From assembly GCF_963576615.1 (NCBI RefSeq), contig NC_088708.1:2046001-2110000 (forward strand): DNA of 64,000 nucleotides. The letters run 5' to 3'. A program made the translations under genes and the position numbers. The first letter of the stretch is position 1. Every line of letters starts with the position of its first letter. The notes under the pieces are model-generated. The model was not told where the DNA came from. It saw only the letters and a list, made by a program, of their open reading frames with translations, and did not search any database. This DNA comes from Watersipora subatra (taxonomy: Eukaryota > Bryozoa > Gymnolaemata > Cheilostomatida > Watersiporidae). Positions 50,531 to 62,091 of this stretch are shown piece by piece.

Positions 50531-50853
50531 AGTGCATACCTACTGTTCAGTGTTTTAAGGTTGGTATTATGACTAATTATACATGTGAGCACCCAAAGCA
50601 TAGCTGATGCACACTGCTAATCAAATACCAAATTAACATGAAGGGTGCATATTGTTTCTTCCTAAATTCATCGCATGAGTAACTGTAAAATGTCTACAGA
50701 TGACATGTGCAGCATGTGCGAAATGTGGTGCACATGTGATTAAATAAATAGCTGATGCCTTGTAAAACTTGTTCTTAAGATTAATAACACATACTCATGC
50801 GGTCAAGAGATCTGACACATTTGTTTATAAAACTGATCTCCTTCGCATCCCAC

Positions 50854-50940
50854 CTGCCCCGCTGGCCGCATAAATCCTCGGCTGATCCATTCAAAACCGC
50901 TGCATGTTGGGCATAGTTTGCCCCATTTATTGATTGCAGC
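50854..50940 (-). CDS. possible HECT-gene exon 2
   Basis: Acceptor CATTTGCAG, donor AG|GTGGGA, 87 bases. In the frame set by exon 1 it reads LQSINGANYAQHAAVLNGS, then AEDLCGQRG. The stretch AVLNGSAEDL loosely fits the L-x-x-x-(G/A)-(D/E)-(D/E) pattern of a BH3 motif; this is weak. The phase agrees on both sides. Confidence 0.45.
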
Positions 50941-51170
50941 CTGCAAATGATAGAGTTTGAGTTATGTAATGTCATAAAATCAGTGTTTGTTTGTCTATAG
51001 CGAGAACGACTAGAGACAATGAACATGTTTTGTTAAACCGTCAGAGAGTCTAAGAATGTGGGAAGCAGCTATAACCAAAGTAATGCAGTAGGCAAGTTAC
51101 AACAGACTCTGAGCTCATCAACATTTTACAAACTGCTAGTTATATAGTTTGACTATTTCTATATGTTCCT

Positions 51171-51648
51171 AACAGAGTATAAGGATATGTATTCTGTTAC
51201 AGATATACACTACTGAGGTAAATCAAGCCTAACAGAGTATAATGATATGTACTCCGTTACAGATATACACTACTGAAATAAATCAAGCCTAACAGAGTAT
51301 AGGGATATTTACTCTGTCACAGATATACACTACTGAGGTAAATCAAGCCTAACGGAGTATAAGGATATGTACTCTGTTACAGATATAGACTACTCAGGTA
51401 AATCAAGCCCAACAGAGTATAGGGATATGTACTCTGTCACAGATATAAACTACTGAGGTAAATCAAGCCTAACAGAGTACAAGGATATGTACTCTGTTAC
51501 AGATATACACTACTGAAGTAAATCAAGCCTAACAGAGTATAAGGATTTGTATTCTGTTACAGATATACACTACTGAGGTAAATCAAGCCTAACAGAGTAT
51601 AAGGATATGTACTCTGTTACAGATATACACTACTGAGGTAAATCAAGC
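51171..51648. repeat. 60-bp array, eight units, each with a perfect hairpin
   Basis: Each unit starts taacagagta, then ten loop bases, then tactctgtta, a perfect 10-bp inverted repeat, followed by 'cagatatacactactgaggt'. In the intron between HECT-gene exons 1 and 2. Confidence 0.95.
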
Positions 51649-52053
51649 TGTGTTCAGACATAGACATCTGCAAACATAAACAGCTAACCAGAGTTTGTTT
51701 GGTTCTACCGCCAATATCATACAACAGTATCTTTAGAACAGCAATTGTTTGCAAATGTGTGACAGTAAAAAAGAAAGTAAGTAAAGTTTGCTTTTTGCTG
51801 GCTTTTTGCAGCGATTATTTTGGTGCATGTAAACATCCGCATGAAGCATGGCCAGTACTTGTATAACCCAATCTAGAGATAGTTTGAAATAAAACATGGA
51901 GTGAGATACAAAGCCTAACATTGGACTATAAATACAGTGTTTAAAAGGAGGCCATTGCAAGACTGTTTGTGCCTAAAGAGTGTTTATGAAATGTAAACGG
52001 ATGAAGAATGCTCGGCCCTCTGATGGTAACGGAATATATTGTAGCAGACGCAC

Positions 52054-52103
52054 CTGATTGCAACGTACTCCTTCAGAATTGTTCTGTAGATCGGGAAGTC
52101 CAT
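52054..52103 (-). CDS. possible HECT-gene exon 1 (start codon)
   Basis: ATG at 52103 gives MDFPIYRTILKEYVAIR with donor AG|GTGCGT, in phase with exon 2. The helix-like ILKEYVAIRLQ could be the first amphipathic helix of a Bcl-2-type fold, but similarity is not decisive. A possible acceptor (TATAACAG) lies six bases upstream of the ATG, so this could be an internal exon with the true start further up. Confidence 0.4.
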
Positions 52104-52340
52104 GATTGGCTGTTATAGCGAGTAGTTAATAATATAGTTTTAGTGTCTTCTCTGTGTGCCAGCCACTTATCAAATTATTTTACTTTTATTCCAAAAATGA
52201 TGACATCACCACAACCCAGAATATTTCCCTTAAAATTGCCCCTTCAGTGATTTCCCTTTATTTCTGTTATTTCATTTAGTTATATGTACAGTTTAAACCT
52301 TTTATTCAAGCGGGTACATCTAGCCTATCACTGTTTACAG

Positions 52341-52547
52341 ATGTATACTACAGATGATGAAGATGTCAGTTATGTGACTGTAAAAGAAGTGAAGGAAACC
52401 TCACGAGGAAAGTTTCTCGTTCCTGAAATGACAATGAGTAACACGATATATTGTTGTTCAGCTGTGACATTACCAGGTATAGATGGGAGTTCTTCCGGCA
52501 TGCGAGTGGCCGCTTCGCTGGTAGCAAAGTTATTACTGGAAAAATAA
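52341..52547 (+). CDS. unrecognised candidate terminal exon
   Basis: Preceded by a good acceptor (CACTGTTTACAG), open for 68 codons with non-repetitive composition (TTDDEDVSYVTVKEVKETSR ... MRVAASLVAKLLLEK), and ending at a TAA that overlaps an AATAAA. I do not recognise the protein and found no upstream exon with matching phase, so it may be the end of an unknown + strand gene or a chance open frame. Confidence 0.3.
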   Translation: MYTTDDEDVSYVTVKEVKETSRGKFLVPEMTMSNTIYCCSAVTLPGIDGSSSGMRVAASLVAKLLLEK

Positions 52548-52739
52548 AATTACTCGAGTAACTTTTTATCAAGTAATTTATCAAAATGTATTGCATATGG
52601 CCTGTAGCTTTGTGAGGATATTAAAATTATATTTGTAGGGGGATAGAGGGCAGCTCTCAAATTTTCAATGAGACCCAAGCGGGCGGTTTATTCCTGAATT
52701 GAAGGTTATGGAAAGATGAATAGCCTAATTATATACAAA

Positions 52740-52875
52740 AGGCTTATTGGTCTTGTTAATAGTTGGTCTTGTTAACAGTTGGTCTTGTTAACAGTTGGTC
52801 TTGTTAACAGTTGGTCTTGTTAACAGTTGGTCTTGTTAACAGTTGGTCTTGTTAACAGTTGGTCTTGTTAACAGT
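52740..52875. repeat. 16-bp array, about nine units of ttggtcttgttaacag
   Basis: Near-exact units; the first two read ttaatag instead of ttaacag. Confidence 0.95.
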
Positions 52876-53172
52876 GTTTTTAATATACATGTATTCCCTT
52901 TCTATATATACATGTATTTCCTTTTTATGTATACATGTATTCCCTTTCTATGTATACATGTATTCCCTTTCTATGTATACATGTATTCCCTTTCTATGTA
53001 TACATGTATTTCCTTTCTATGTATACATGTATTGCAATTGTATGTATACATGTATTACCTTTCTATGTATACATGTATTCCCTTTCTATGTATACATGTA
53101 TTCCAATTGTATGTATACATGTATTTCCTTTCTAGGTGTACACGTATTCCCTTTTTATGCATACATTTATAC
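52876..53172. repeat. 23-bp array, about 13 units
   Basis: Unit 'tatgtatacatgtattccct' plus 'ttc'. It contains the palindromic core TATACATGTA. It directly follows the 16-bp array. Confidence 0.94.
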
Positions 53173-53734
53173 TGATAAAAATAGTAACAGTCTGTACAGT
53201 GGGGTGAAACTAGTTCCTACTTGAAATAGGCTGAGTAGATCACGGGATGGAGCACATTTTATATGCGTACATGTTATATAAGTCGAGATTTTAAAGGTCT
53301 CATCAAAATCAAGCCAACTGCAAAGAACTACAGGTATACAGCGCTAATTAAAATTGAAAGTATTGTCTAGTAGAATTGTAGTATGACACTTGCACAGCCT
53401 ACGGAGTCTACTTAGATAAAGTCAGCGTATACTTATCCTCTGGTCATGCTAATGAAGCAATTTCCACAATTTTTCTGACAATTAAACTTCTATATTCTAA
53501 TCCAATGGTCACAAGTGAAGTAACAACATTTGACCTATTACAGTTATATGTCTGTATAGTAGAAACCTATAATAACATATCATATCTTAAAAACCAAAGA
53601 CACTCATAGAGTGTCTTTGGTTGTTAAGGCTTCCATTTCCTAAACAGGTAATTTAATAATTATAGTTCATATTTTTAATGAATGGTACAGAAATCATCAG
53701 CCTGTATTTAAACGGCATATTTCATAGTCCATCT
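53173..53734. other. non-coding; contains one perfect hairpin
   Basis: No gene seen. The hairpin at 53592-53622 is listed separately. Confidence 0.45.
53592..53622. repeat. perfect 14-bp hairpin
   Basis: Arms aaccaaagacactc and gagtgtctttggtt around ata. Confidence 0.9.
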
Positions 53735-54690
53735 TACAGTCATATATCTTTCTTCTCTACATACTGATACAAGTTTAGAGTGTGTATCTCATAGTCTATC
53801 TTACAGTAACATATCTTCCTTATCTACATACTGATACATGTTTAGAGTCTGTATCTCATAATCTATCATACAGTAACATATCTTCCTTCTCTACATACTG
53901 ATACATGTTTAGAGTGTGTATCTCATAATCTATCATACAGTAACATATCTTCCTTCTCTACATACTGATACATGTTTAGAGTGTGTATCTCATAGTGTAT
54001 CTTACAGTAACATATCATCCTTCTCTACATACTGATACATGTTTAGAGTGTGTATCTCATAGTGTATCATACAGTAACATATCTTCCTTCTCTACATACT
54101 GATACATGTTTAGAGTGGGTATCTCATAGTCTATCTTACAGTAACATATCTTCCTTCTCTACATACTGATACATGTTTAGAGTGTGTATCTCATAGTGTA
54201 TCATACAGTAACATATCTTCCTTCTCTACATACTGATACATGTTTAGAGTGTGTATCTCATAGTCTATCTTACAGTAACATATCTTCCTTCTCTACATAC
54301 TGATACATGTTTAGAGTGTGTATCTCATAGTGTATCATACAGTAACATATCTTCCTTCTCTACATACTGATACATGTTTAGAGTGTGTATCTCATAATCT
54401 ATCTTACAGTAACATATCTTCCTTCTCTACATACTGATACATGTTTAGAGTGTGTATCTCATAGTGTATCATACAGTAACATATCTTCCTTCTCTACATA
54501 CTGATACATGTTTAGAGTGTGTATCTCATAATCTATCTTACAGTAACATATCTTCCTTCTCTACATACTGATACAAGTTTAGAGTGTGTATCTCATAGTC
54601 TATCTTACAGTAACATATCTTCCTTCTCTACATACTGATACAAGTTTAGAGTGTGTATCTCATAATCTATCTTACAGTAACATACCCTCC
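53735..54690. repeat. 67-bp array, about 14 units
   Basis: The unit contains 'cagtaacatatcttccttct', 'ctacatactgatacatgttt' and 'agagtgtgtatctcatagt'. TCTATCTTACAG and TCTATCATACAG/TGTATCATACAG versions alternate over part of the array, giving a 134-bp higher-order unit. Confidence 0.94.
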
Positions 54691-55121
54691 TTTCTTAAAC
54701 TAAATATTTTTACTTATCAATTTTGGTTTTTTATTTTGCGCCTTTTCCTCTTTACATCTTCCTAATTACGTCGGCTTCCTAATGATTGCTTACATTTGTG
54801 CGCTTGCTTAGAAGGCGCTTTATGAAAACATCTTTGATTAATATGATATTTTCCAAAGCTTGCCGATAGACAATTAAATATTTTTTCTGGTTTTATTAGA
54901 TCTTTTTATTTGTTTCTATTTCAGTTTTATGATAAAAGTTATGATCAAGTCACGCTGCTTGCTGATGAGAATAATTGTAGGCGATGTCAACTGATTACAC
55001 TTTGTAGGAAAAATCTTACATTATTACCTTGGCTAGCAGTATGAAAAACTGTACCTCTGCAACCTTCTCTTGTAACACATCTGTGTATTTATACATATAT
55101 ACGTATTTCTCAAAGTACATT
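54691..55121. other. non-coding, no feature recognised
   Basis: AT-rich sequence between two arrays; no exon or element is evident. Confidence 0.45.
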
Positions 55122-55868
55122 TTATGTCTGTACGTCTGTACGTCTGTACGTCTGTACGTCTGTACGTCTGTACGTCTGTACGTCTGTACGTCTGTACGTC
55201 TGTACGTCTGTACGTCTGTACGTACGTCTGTACGTACGTCTGTACGTACGTCTGTACGTACGTCTGTACGTACGTCTGTACGTACGTCTGTACGTACGTC
55301 TGTACGTACGTCTGTACGTACGTCTGTACGTACGTCTGTACGTACGTCTGTACGTACGTCTGTACGTACGTCTGTACATACGTCTGTACGTACGTCTGTA
55401 CGTCTGTACGTCTGTACGTACGTCTGTACGTCTGTACGTACGTCTGTACGTCTGTACGTACGTCTGTACGTCTGTACGTACGTCTGTACGTCTGTACGTA
55501 CGTCTGTACGTCTGTACGTACGTCTGTACGTCTGTACGTACGTCTGTACGTCTGTACGTACGTCTGTACGTCTGTACGTACGTCTGTACGTACGTCTGTA
55601 CGTACGTCTGTACGTACGTCTGTACGTACGTCTGTACGTACGTCTGTACGTACGTCTGTACGTACGTCTGTACGTACGTCTGTACGTACGTCTGTACGTA
55701 CGTCTGTACGTACGTCTGTACGTACGTATGTATGTCTGTATGTATGTATGTCTGTATGTATGTCTGTATGTCTGTCTGTCTGTATGTATGTCTGTCTGTC
55801 TGTATGTCTGTATGTATGTCTGTCTGTATGTCTGTATGTCTGTCTGTATGTCTGTATGTCTGTATGTT
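55122..55868. repeat. (GTCTGTAC)n / (GTACGTCTGTAC)n composite array
   Basis: Blocks in order: an 8-bp unit gtctgtac; a 12-bp unit with tandem GTAC; a 20-bp unit mixing both; the 12-bp unit again; and from about 55728 a version with tatg in place of tacg. GTACGTAC is self-complementary, so the array could form hairpins on either strand. Confidence 0.96.
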
Positions 55869-55910
55869 GTATGTCGTGTAACTGAATTCCGGCTATAGTT
55901 ATTAAAATTT

Positions 55911-56224
55911 TGGAATAAAGAGTCCGTACTAAATAAGATTTGATCTCAGACCCTACCATTTGTCAGTCCAATGCCCTACCCAATAGACCACAGAGAATGA
56001 GTTGCTGGCTCATCGATATAAGTCGCTATATGGGAGCACATACCCAACAGTTTTGCATACCACGCAAGATGATTGCATAAGTAAGTGATTGTCATTAGTT
56101 AACTTACTAAAATTTTCCATCGGCAATCTGCCAGGTTAGTAGCAAATGACAGGCAACTCTCATTACTTCTCATCGTTTATAAGCTGATTTTTAATACTCG
56201 GGCAACACCGGGTAGCACAGCTAG
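55911..56224. mobile_element. Helitron-like / tRNA-related non-autonomous element, copy 2
   Basis: Starts tggaataaag and ends gggtagcacagCTAG followed by T, with a short GC hairpin before the end. On the minus strand GTGGTCTATTGGGTAGGGCA and GGTCTGAGATCAAATC look like tRNA A and B boxes. Shared organisation with 3317-3682. Immediately adjacent to the GTAC array. Confidence 0.45.
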
Positions 56225-59137
56225 TTTCTTATATATGTAAATAATTTTGGCTGAACACCTGAGCGTATAATATAAATTAACTCATGGTATGAAGAGTTAT
56301 GAATATTTTTTGATTGTAATTTTATTGCGCTGAAAACATCAAACAATAGTAAGTCATAGATAGGAATGGCTGTAACCTATCTTAATAAGGTTCCTGCACA
56401 GTGGAATGAAGTTTTAGATTTTCTTTTTAATTCTCTTTCACAGAATAAAATCGTTCTAACTACTTCAAGTGAAAAGTAACAGTCTTGGTTTACAATGTGA
56501 AAGGTTTTTCAAGATTTATCAATACTAATCCTTCTAGAATGTGGGCAGACAACGCTGCGAATACCAAGAAGACAAATGAATCGGACACCTGAACCACTAC
56601 AAATAGTAAACAGTGAATTGATGAGTCACAATGTCTCATTAACATCTTCAATATCATTTTACTGATTCAAAAAAGCTCCACTGTTAACAAATTATATAAG
56701 TGATCATAAAATTTCATAAAATAAAACTAAACACAAGGCTCTGTTTAATAACGTGTTCAGATTTTACATTGTGCTTTAACTCTGTGACAGAAGAAATTTT
56801 ATTGATTTATCTCAATTTGTGAGAGTTTTCTTACCCTGCTTTATTTTTTTATCATGACTGTTTAGGTCAATACCCAGTCCATTTTATCGCAAATACACTT
56901 CCAACCTTCATCTATACTATGAATCTTCATACTGCAATGAAATGTATACTATGGTTTTAATAACACAGCTGGCACTAATGAAACATCACAACTCATTTTC
57001 ATTGACAGTATGTTGTACATAGTTTCTATAGCAGCCCCAACCTTTACCTAAAACAAGCCAACACTTTCTTATTTCCTCCAGTAGGTTTGTATAAATTTAG
57101 TAGATAGCTAGCGATGAGTGTCCAGTTTAGCGGCCAACATGCCTGGATTCAGGCCAAATGAGATTTCAAAGTGGATCCGTAATGAACTTTATGAGAATTA
57201 TCTGCTCGTTTAACGAGACCATAGAGCAAGTTCTGCCAACTCCAATATTTGACTAATTTGATATTTGATGAGATAACTTAGATGAGGCTGAATTAGACGG
57301 CTTCCAGTATGCCAAACCAACTTAAATATAACATAGGCATATCCACTGAAGAAGAGAGGGTACAAACTTGGAGGTTGCATGAATTGAACCAAAAAATTAG
57401 ATGCTATGCAGGGTGTTCAAGAATACTATGTTATAAGGGTTGACCGATTCAGTGGACACCCCAAAACAAATATCTAGTGATTATCATAAAATAAAGTTTT
57501 TTTTTTAACATTTTATAAATAACTATAGCATCGCTGCAAATATATTAAAGTCAAATAAAAATTATATAAAAATAGTTGATGATCAGATTCTACAACCACT
57601 GCAGTTGCAATGAGCACTTTTTAAATAAGTTTTGTCGCAAAATGTCATATACTACGACAATAATCAGCTCTAGCAGCGGTTTACTGCCATCACACTAAAG
57701 ATGAGTTGATCTTTTGAACACAAGTCAAGGTTTTACTGAACCATTTGTTACTACTTTTTCATTCACTTGTTATGTAGGCTGACTTTTACAGAGCACAGGC
57801 TAGCCTCTTATTGTTGTCCTCTCAGTCTATAAGCCTATATGAAAATTGATGGAAAGAGAAGCAACTTTGAAGTTACTCCCTCATCCTTATTTGCATTTTT
57901 CATCAAAGAGTTCACAGGAAATCATTCACTGAAAACATCTGAAAGACAGTGTCTATGAATTAGAGTTTGTATCACCATGGGCACAGTGTGCATCATGTGC
58001 ATCATATGCACCAGATATTCACTTTGTATTTTATTTAATAGATTTATTGTCAACAGAAGTTATAATTTCATGTTTTTTTAAACAGATTATACAGTCTACA
58101 GATATATAGAAATTTTGTTGCATTTAATCGACTGAGCTGACCTTCTGGAAAGGAATTGTTTTTAACGATCTTTCTTACACAAAGATAATTAATTCTGTAA
58201 ATATAAACATTTATTATTCGTGAATAAAGAAGTGATTTGTATTGATTCGTCATTCATAAACCTGTTTGAGCACCATACGGAGCATATAGCGGCATAAAAT
58301 CTATTATTACTAGCTTGGAAATCTTCATTCGTTCCCAAACTGTTTTAACTAAAGGCCTTTTAGAAATATAGCTGACATTATGGCCAATTACATCTGTTTA
58401 AGCAGCAGCGAGTAGTGGAATAATTAGTGTTCAGCTGTTATTAGTAGTGACAGGTAATATTCCTCAAGATGCAGCGCTTGGCTTCCATTGAACAACAAGA
58501 ACATTTGAGAAGGCTCATTATCCCTGTACATACATTTAGTTATTCCTCATTGCCCCCTGTGAGGATTGCCAGCTACACTCATAACATATCCTCAGTATGC
58601 ATCGAAGTTATACAATTGTGTATACTTTGCACAACCTGACACTAACCGGATAAAAAGTAATTGATCGTTTCCTAGCAATACAGAATATTAAATATAATAT
58701 AGAATAGAACAACAATATAGAATTATTAAACAAGCAACATAAACGTAAACAAATAACATAAAAGGAATAAAAACACTGTGCATATTTGTTGTTACATATT
58801 TTGTTGCGCTAAATTGATAACGTAAACCTAGATATGATGAAATATTAACTTTTATCGAGGAAAGTGGCTTGTGAGCTGAAGAAGTAGACTCTCCAGCTCA
58901 CAAATGTCAGCAGTCATAAATCTATCGATGAGCCATAAAAACACCGCTTGATGCTAGGTAACTGGGGGAATAGTAACAACACAACTAGGCGACTAGTAAC
59001 TGCCCGACTGCGCCTTACTGAGCCATCTACAGAGTAGGTTGCACACAGTCGCGGACTGGCGCAGTCGATGGGACTGTACCCGAGTAGACAGGCGCAGTCG
59101 ACGAATGGATTAAACGTCCGTCAGTCAATCCATCCGT
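56225..59137. other. non-coding, no feature recognised
   Basis: About 2.9 kb of AT-rich DNA. Short open frames (57210-57392, 58068-58253) lack context. I see no exon, RNA gene or identifiable element. Confidence 0.45.
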
Positions 59138-59432
59138 AAACCGAGTGTGGACCGAGTGTAGGCCGAGTGTGGACCAAGTGTAGGCCGAGTGTGGCCCGAG
59201 TGTGGACCGAGTGTAGGTCGAGTGTAGACCGAGTGTGGACCGAGTGTAGACCGAGTGTAGACCGAGTGTGGACCGAGTGTGGATTGAGTATAGACCGAGT
59301 GTAGACCGAGTGTAGACCGAGTGTGGACCGAGTGTGGGTTGAGTATAGACCGAGTGTAGATCGAGTGTGGGCTGAGTGTAGACCGAGTGTAGACTGAGTG
59401 TGGACCAAGTGTAGACCGAGTGTAGACCGAGT
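59138..59432. repeat. 11-bp array, about 27 units of accgagtgtag
   Basis: Variants accaagtg, actgagtg, attgagta (CpG decay and secondary changes) and gtgg/gtag. Related in core to the 13-bp array at 29790-30463. Confidence 0.94.
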
Positions 59433-60908
59433 CCGTAGCCACGATTGGAGGATGGGAACAAAGACAGCACCGTACAGGATTCGAATTCATAACATTCAGT
59501 TTATTAGACGGACACTCTTACACCTAGTCTAATTATTTTCCTAACAGTACATCAGACTCGTTGCGCACATCCTTGTTCTTTATGGGCACACCTGACGATT
59601 TCCCACGGCACAACAGACTACCGATGTACTAGTAATTAATAATTTAAAATAGGCTTTTGTGAGAAATGAATTCTATAATTCTATAAGGCTTTCACAGATT
59701 TTAAAGCCTCATCTAAACCAGCAAGAGGTAGACTGTAGTTCATTTTATACCCCCTCTTGATAGTCTAAACAGCGCTGCCTTATAGCTGCCAACAAACTGC
59801 TTTAATAAAATATAGAATTGACGTTGCTCATATAAAATCACGTTGTTCATATAAATGACGTTGTTCGTATAAAATATAGAAATGAAGGGCGCAGAGCAAT
59901 ATGCATAATTAGAATAACTGCCTTCTTTCACATTCTTGCCAGTAAATGCTGCAGACATTTTTTGTAATCATTCTTGTTATTTACACTCTGTCCACATTAA
60001 CACAATTTTAATTTAATTAACTAAAATGGAATGCATGACTCCAAATTATGTCCTTTCTTTACTGTTCTTGATCTAAGGTCAACAGCTATTTCAACTTATC
60101 ACAGGCAAGCATTTGAAAACTTGTGAGAATTAAGTGAGTGAATTTCTGTAGAATTCAATGGCTTAGGTTAGCAATGTTTATCGAGCTGCAATGAAGAGTT
60201 TATAAAGTATAAAAATGTTGACATTAAATTGCAACCAGATGTAGATGGTGGATGAACAACATGGAAGACTTCATCAGTAGACCAATACTATAATAGCAAC
60301 ATGATGGTGAACAGTGCACTGCAAGCTTCTGGGTAGACTTAGTATCGGACAACTGTTGCTGCCCTTGAGAAAATAGAAGATTATAGCCTGGAATCTTATA
60401 AATTATAGATCTTACGCTCTAAAATCCTAGTTGTATTCAACTCTTAGTCTATTAGCAAAGAACAGCCAAGCTAGGTGCAACTGTCACATTCTCAGTTTTT
60501 CTTTTATGGCTTGACTTTCTAAATTCTTCTAATCTTTTTTTAAAACGTATTTTTATGTATAACCTCCTGTCTTATACATAGATGAGGGTGTGTGAGCTAT
60601 ACTAGGTAATGTCTGTAGACCAATCGAAATGCCAACAGGAACACTGCTATTGTCAATTAAAGCAGCGGCTATCGATCATTACCCGACTGCAGGGCATCTT
60701 TCAAGTGATTATCATAGTGTGTATCGTCATCTTCTCCGACTCAACAATAGCCAGCAAGTGCATAAGACGTCCAATCAATAACTATTTCTGTCCGAAAACC
60801 TAACATCACTTTGTGGCATTCGATACGCGAGTAACACTTTCTTATGTACCGCCTTGTCTTGGCTTACATGTAGTTCGCTTCTCATACTATAAGGCAGCAC
60901 TGTAAATC
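59433..60908. other. upstream region of the Ly6-like gene; nothing else recognised
   Basis: No element or exon identified. The promoter of the + strand gene starting at 60909 should lie here, but I cannot point to a TATA box. Confidence 0.4.
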
Positions 60909-60963
60909 ATGCTGCAGGCAGTATGGCCTTTCCTTTTAGGATTCGTCAGCTATTTTATCTTAG
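60909..60963 (+). CDS. Ly6/uPAR-like protein exon 1: signal peptide
   Basis: ATG then MLQAVWPFLLGFVSYFILG, a hydrophobic leader typical of a secretory signal peptide, followed by the donor G|GTGAGT in phase 1. The phase matches exon 2 (G + AG gives Glu). A separate short signal-peptide exon is common in Ly6/uPAR genes. Confidence 0.65.
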
Positions 60964-61296
60964 GTGAGTTGTTATTATTTATAACAGAACTTTTTGCATT
61001 TTGCTTTTTTCAAGTTCCTTTCACTGCAGGCCATGCTGTTGTCTTGCTTCATAGACACCGGTTGTTCCTAAGGATGGCAGTTTAAAACAATAAAACATAG
61101 ATACTAAATATAATTATGGATGATAGCAAATTTTGGAGTTGTTGTGACTTTGGTTGAGCTATAAGCTTTGAGGAAGTTTATCTACATTGCTAATAGCCCT
61201 GTAGAACAGGGGTAAGCTGTTGCTAAATGTTAGCTGGCAGAAGTGCCATGAAGTCGCTATAAATGAGTACAGTAAGAGTGGTTGGTGTTACATGTT

Positions 61297-61640
61297 CCAC
61301 ACTCTCTGTTATAGAGGTAGAGAAGTTGGTGTTACATGTTCCACACTCTCTGTTATAGAGGTAGAGAGGTTGGTGTTACATGTTCCACACTCTCTGTTAT
61401 AGAGGTAGAGAGGTTGGTGTTACATGTCCCACACTCTCTGTTATAGAGGCAGAGAGGTTGGTGTTACATGTTCCACACTCTATAACAGAGGTAGAGAGGT
61501 TGCCGTTACATGTCCCACACTTTCTGTTATAACGATAGAGGGGTTGATGTTACACGTCCCAAACTCCGCTATATAGGTAAAGAAGTTGGTGTTACATGTT
61601 CCACACGCTGTTACAGAGGTAAAGATGTCCCACACTATTT
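61297..61640. repeat. 44-bp array, about eight units, derived from the exon 2 acceptor
   Basis: The unit reads 'ctctgttatagaggtagaga' then 'ggttggtgttacatgttcc'. It matches the start of exon 2 (ctctattatag|aggtagac, then ggatgttacatgtgcc). Units near the right end are more diverged. It lies in intron 1 of the Ly6-like gene. Confidence 0.88.
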
Positions 61641-61699
61641 CTGAAGTAAAAAGACTTGGGTGTTACATGTCTATCATTCTCTATCATTCTCTATTATAG

Positions 61700-61875
61700 A
61701 GGTAGACGGGATCGGATGTTACATGTGCCAATCAATCAACGGGTCCAACCCAAGATGTGAGGACACATTCAACTCACACCCAGACCTCTATCAGTCCAGT
61801 TGCTTTGCTGCCAAGGGAGGCGACATCCTTGGAACTTTTCCTGCAACCACATGCCTCAAACTAAAAGCAACCAAA
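61700..61875 (+). CDS. Ly6/uPAR-like protein exon 2: three-finger domain
   Basis: Encodes EVDGIGCYMCQSINGSNPRC, then EDTFN, YQSSCFAAK and ATTCLKL. The CYxCxSxNxSNPxCxDxFN pattern followed by spaced cysteines is that of Ly6/uPAR (QVR/sleepless-like) proteins, small GPI-anchored surface proteins with a three-finger fold. Acceptor TCTCTATTATAG. The 3' end is uncertain: AAAG|GTCAGA at 61875 or AG|GTACAA at 61882; reading on gives a stop at 61891 that would truncate the fold. Later exons with the last cysteines and a GPI signal were not found with confidence. Confidence 0.7.
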
Positions 61876-62049
61876 GGTCAGAGGTACAACTGAGTCTTCA
61901 CTTCGTCGGTATACGTAAAATGACACAGTCATTTACAGCGCTTGGGTGAATTAACAATCATGGTAGACGCATTATAACAACAAATTTTTACCGAGGTGGT
62001 ATTTTAGTGACAAACCTTTTACATTAAACTGATAAGTTTTTTGTTGCAG

Positions 62050-62091
62050 AAATTATAGGGGTTAGAGCTATTTACTATAAACAAACCAAAG
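62050..62091 (+). CDS. possible small exon 3 of the Ly6-like gene
   Basis: Acceptor TTTTTTGTTGCAG and donor AAAG|GTAATC bound 42 bases which, after exon 2 ending at 61875, read EIIGVRAIYYKQTK. The phase agrees, but no Ly6 cysteine is present, so support is weak. Confidence 0.25.

Noticed and set aside
50781..51026. Minus-strand open frame read as a single 81-residue protein
   Set aside because: The part before 50940 is intron-like; a good acceptor at 50941 and a donor at 50853 define a smaller exon in phase with its neighbours.
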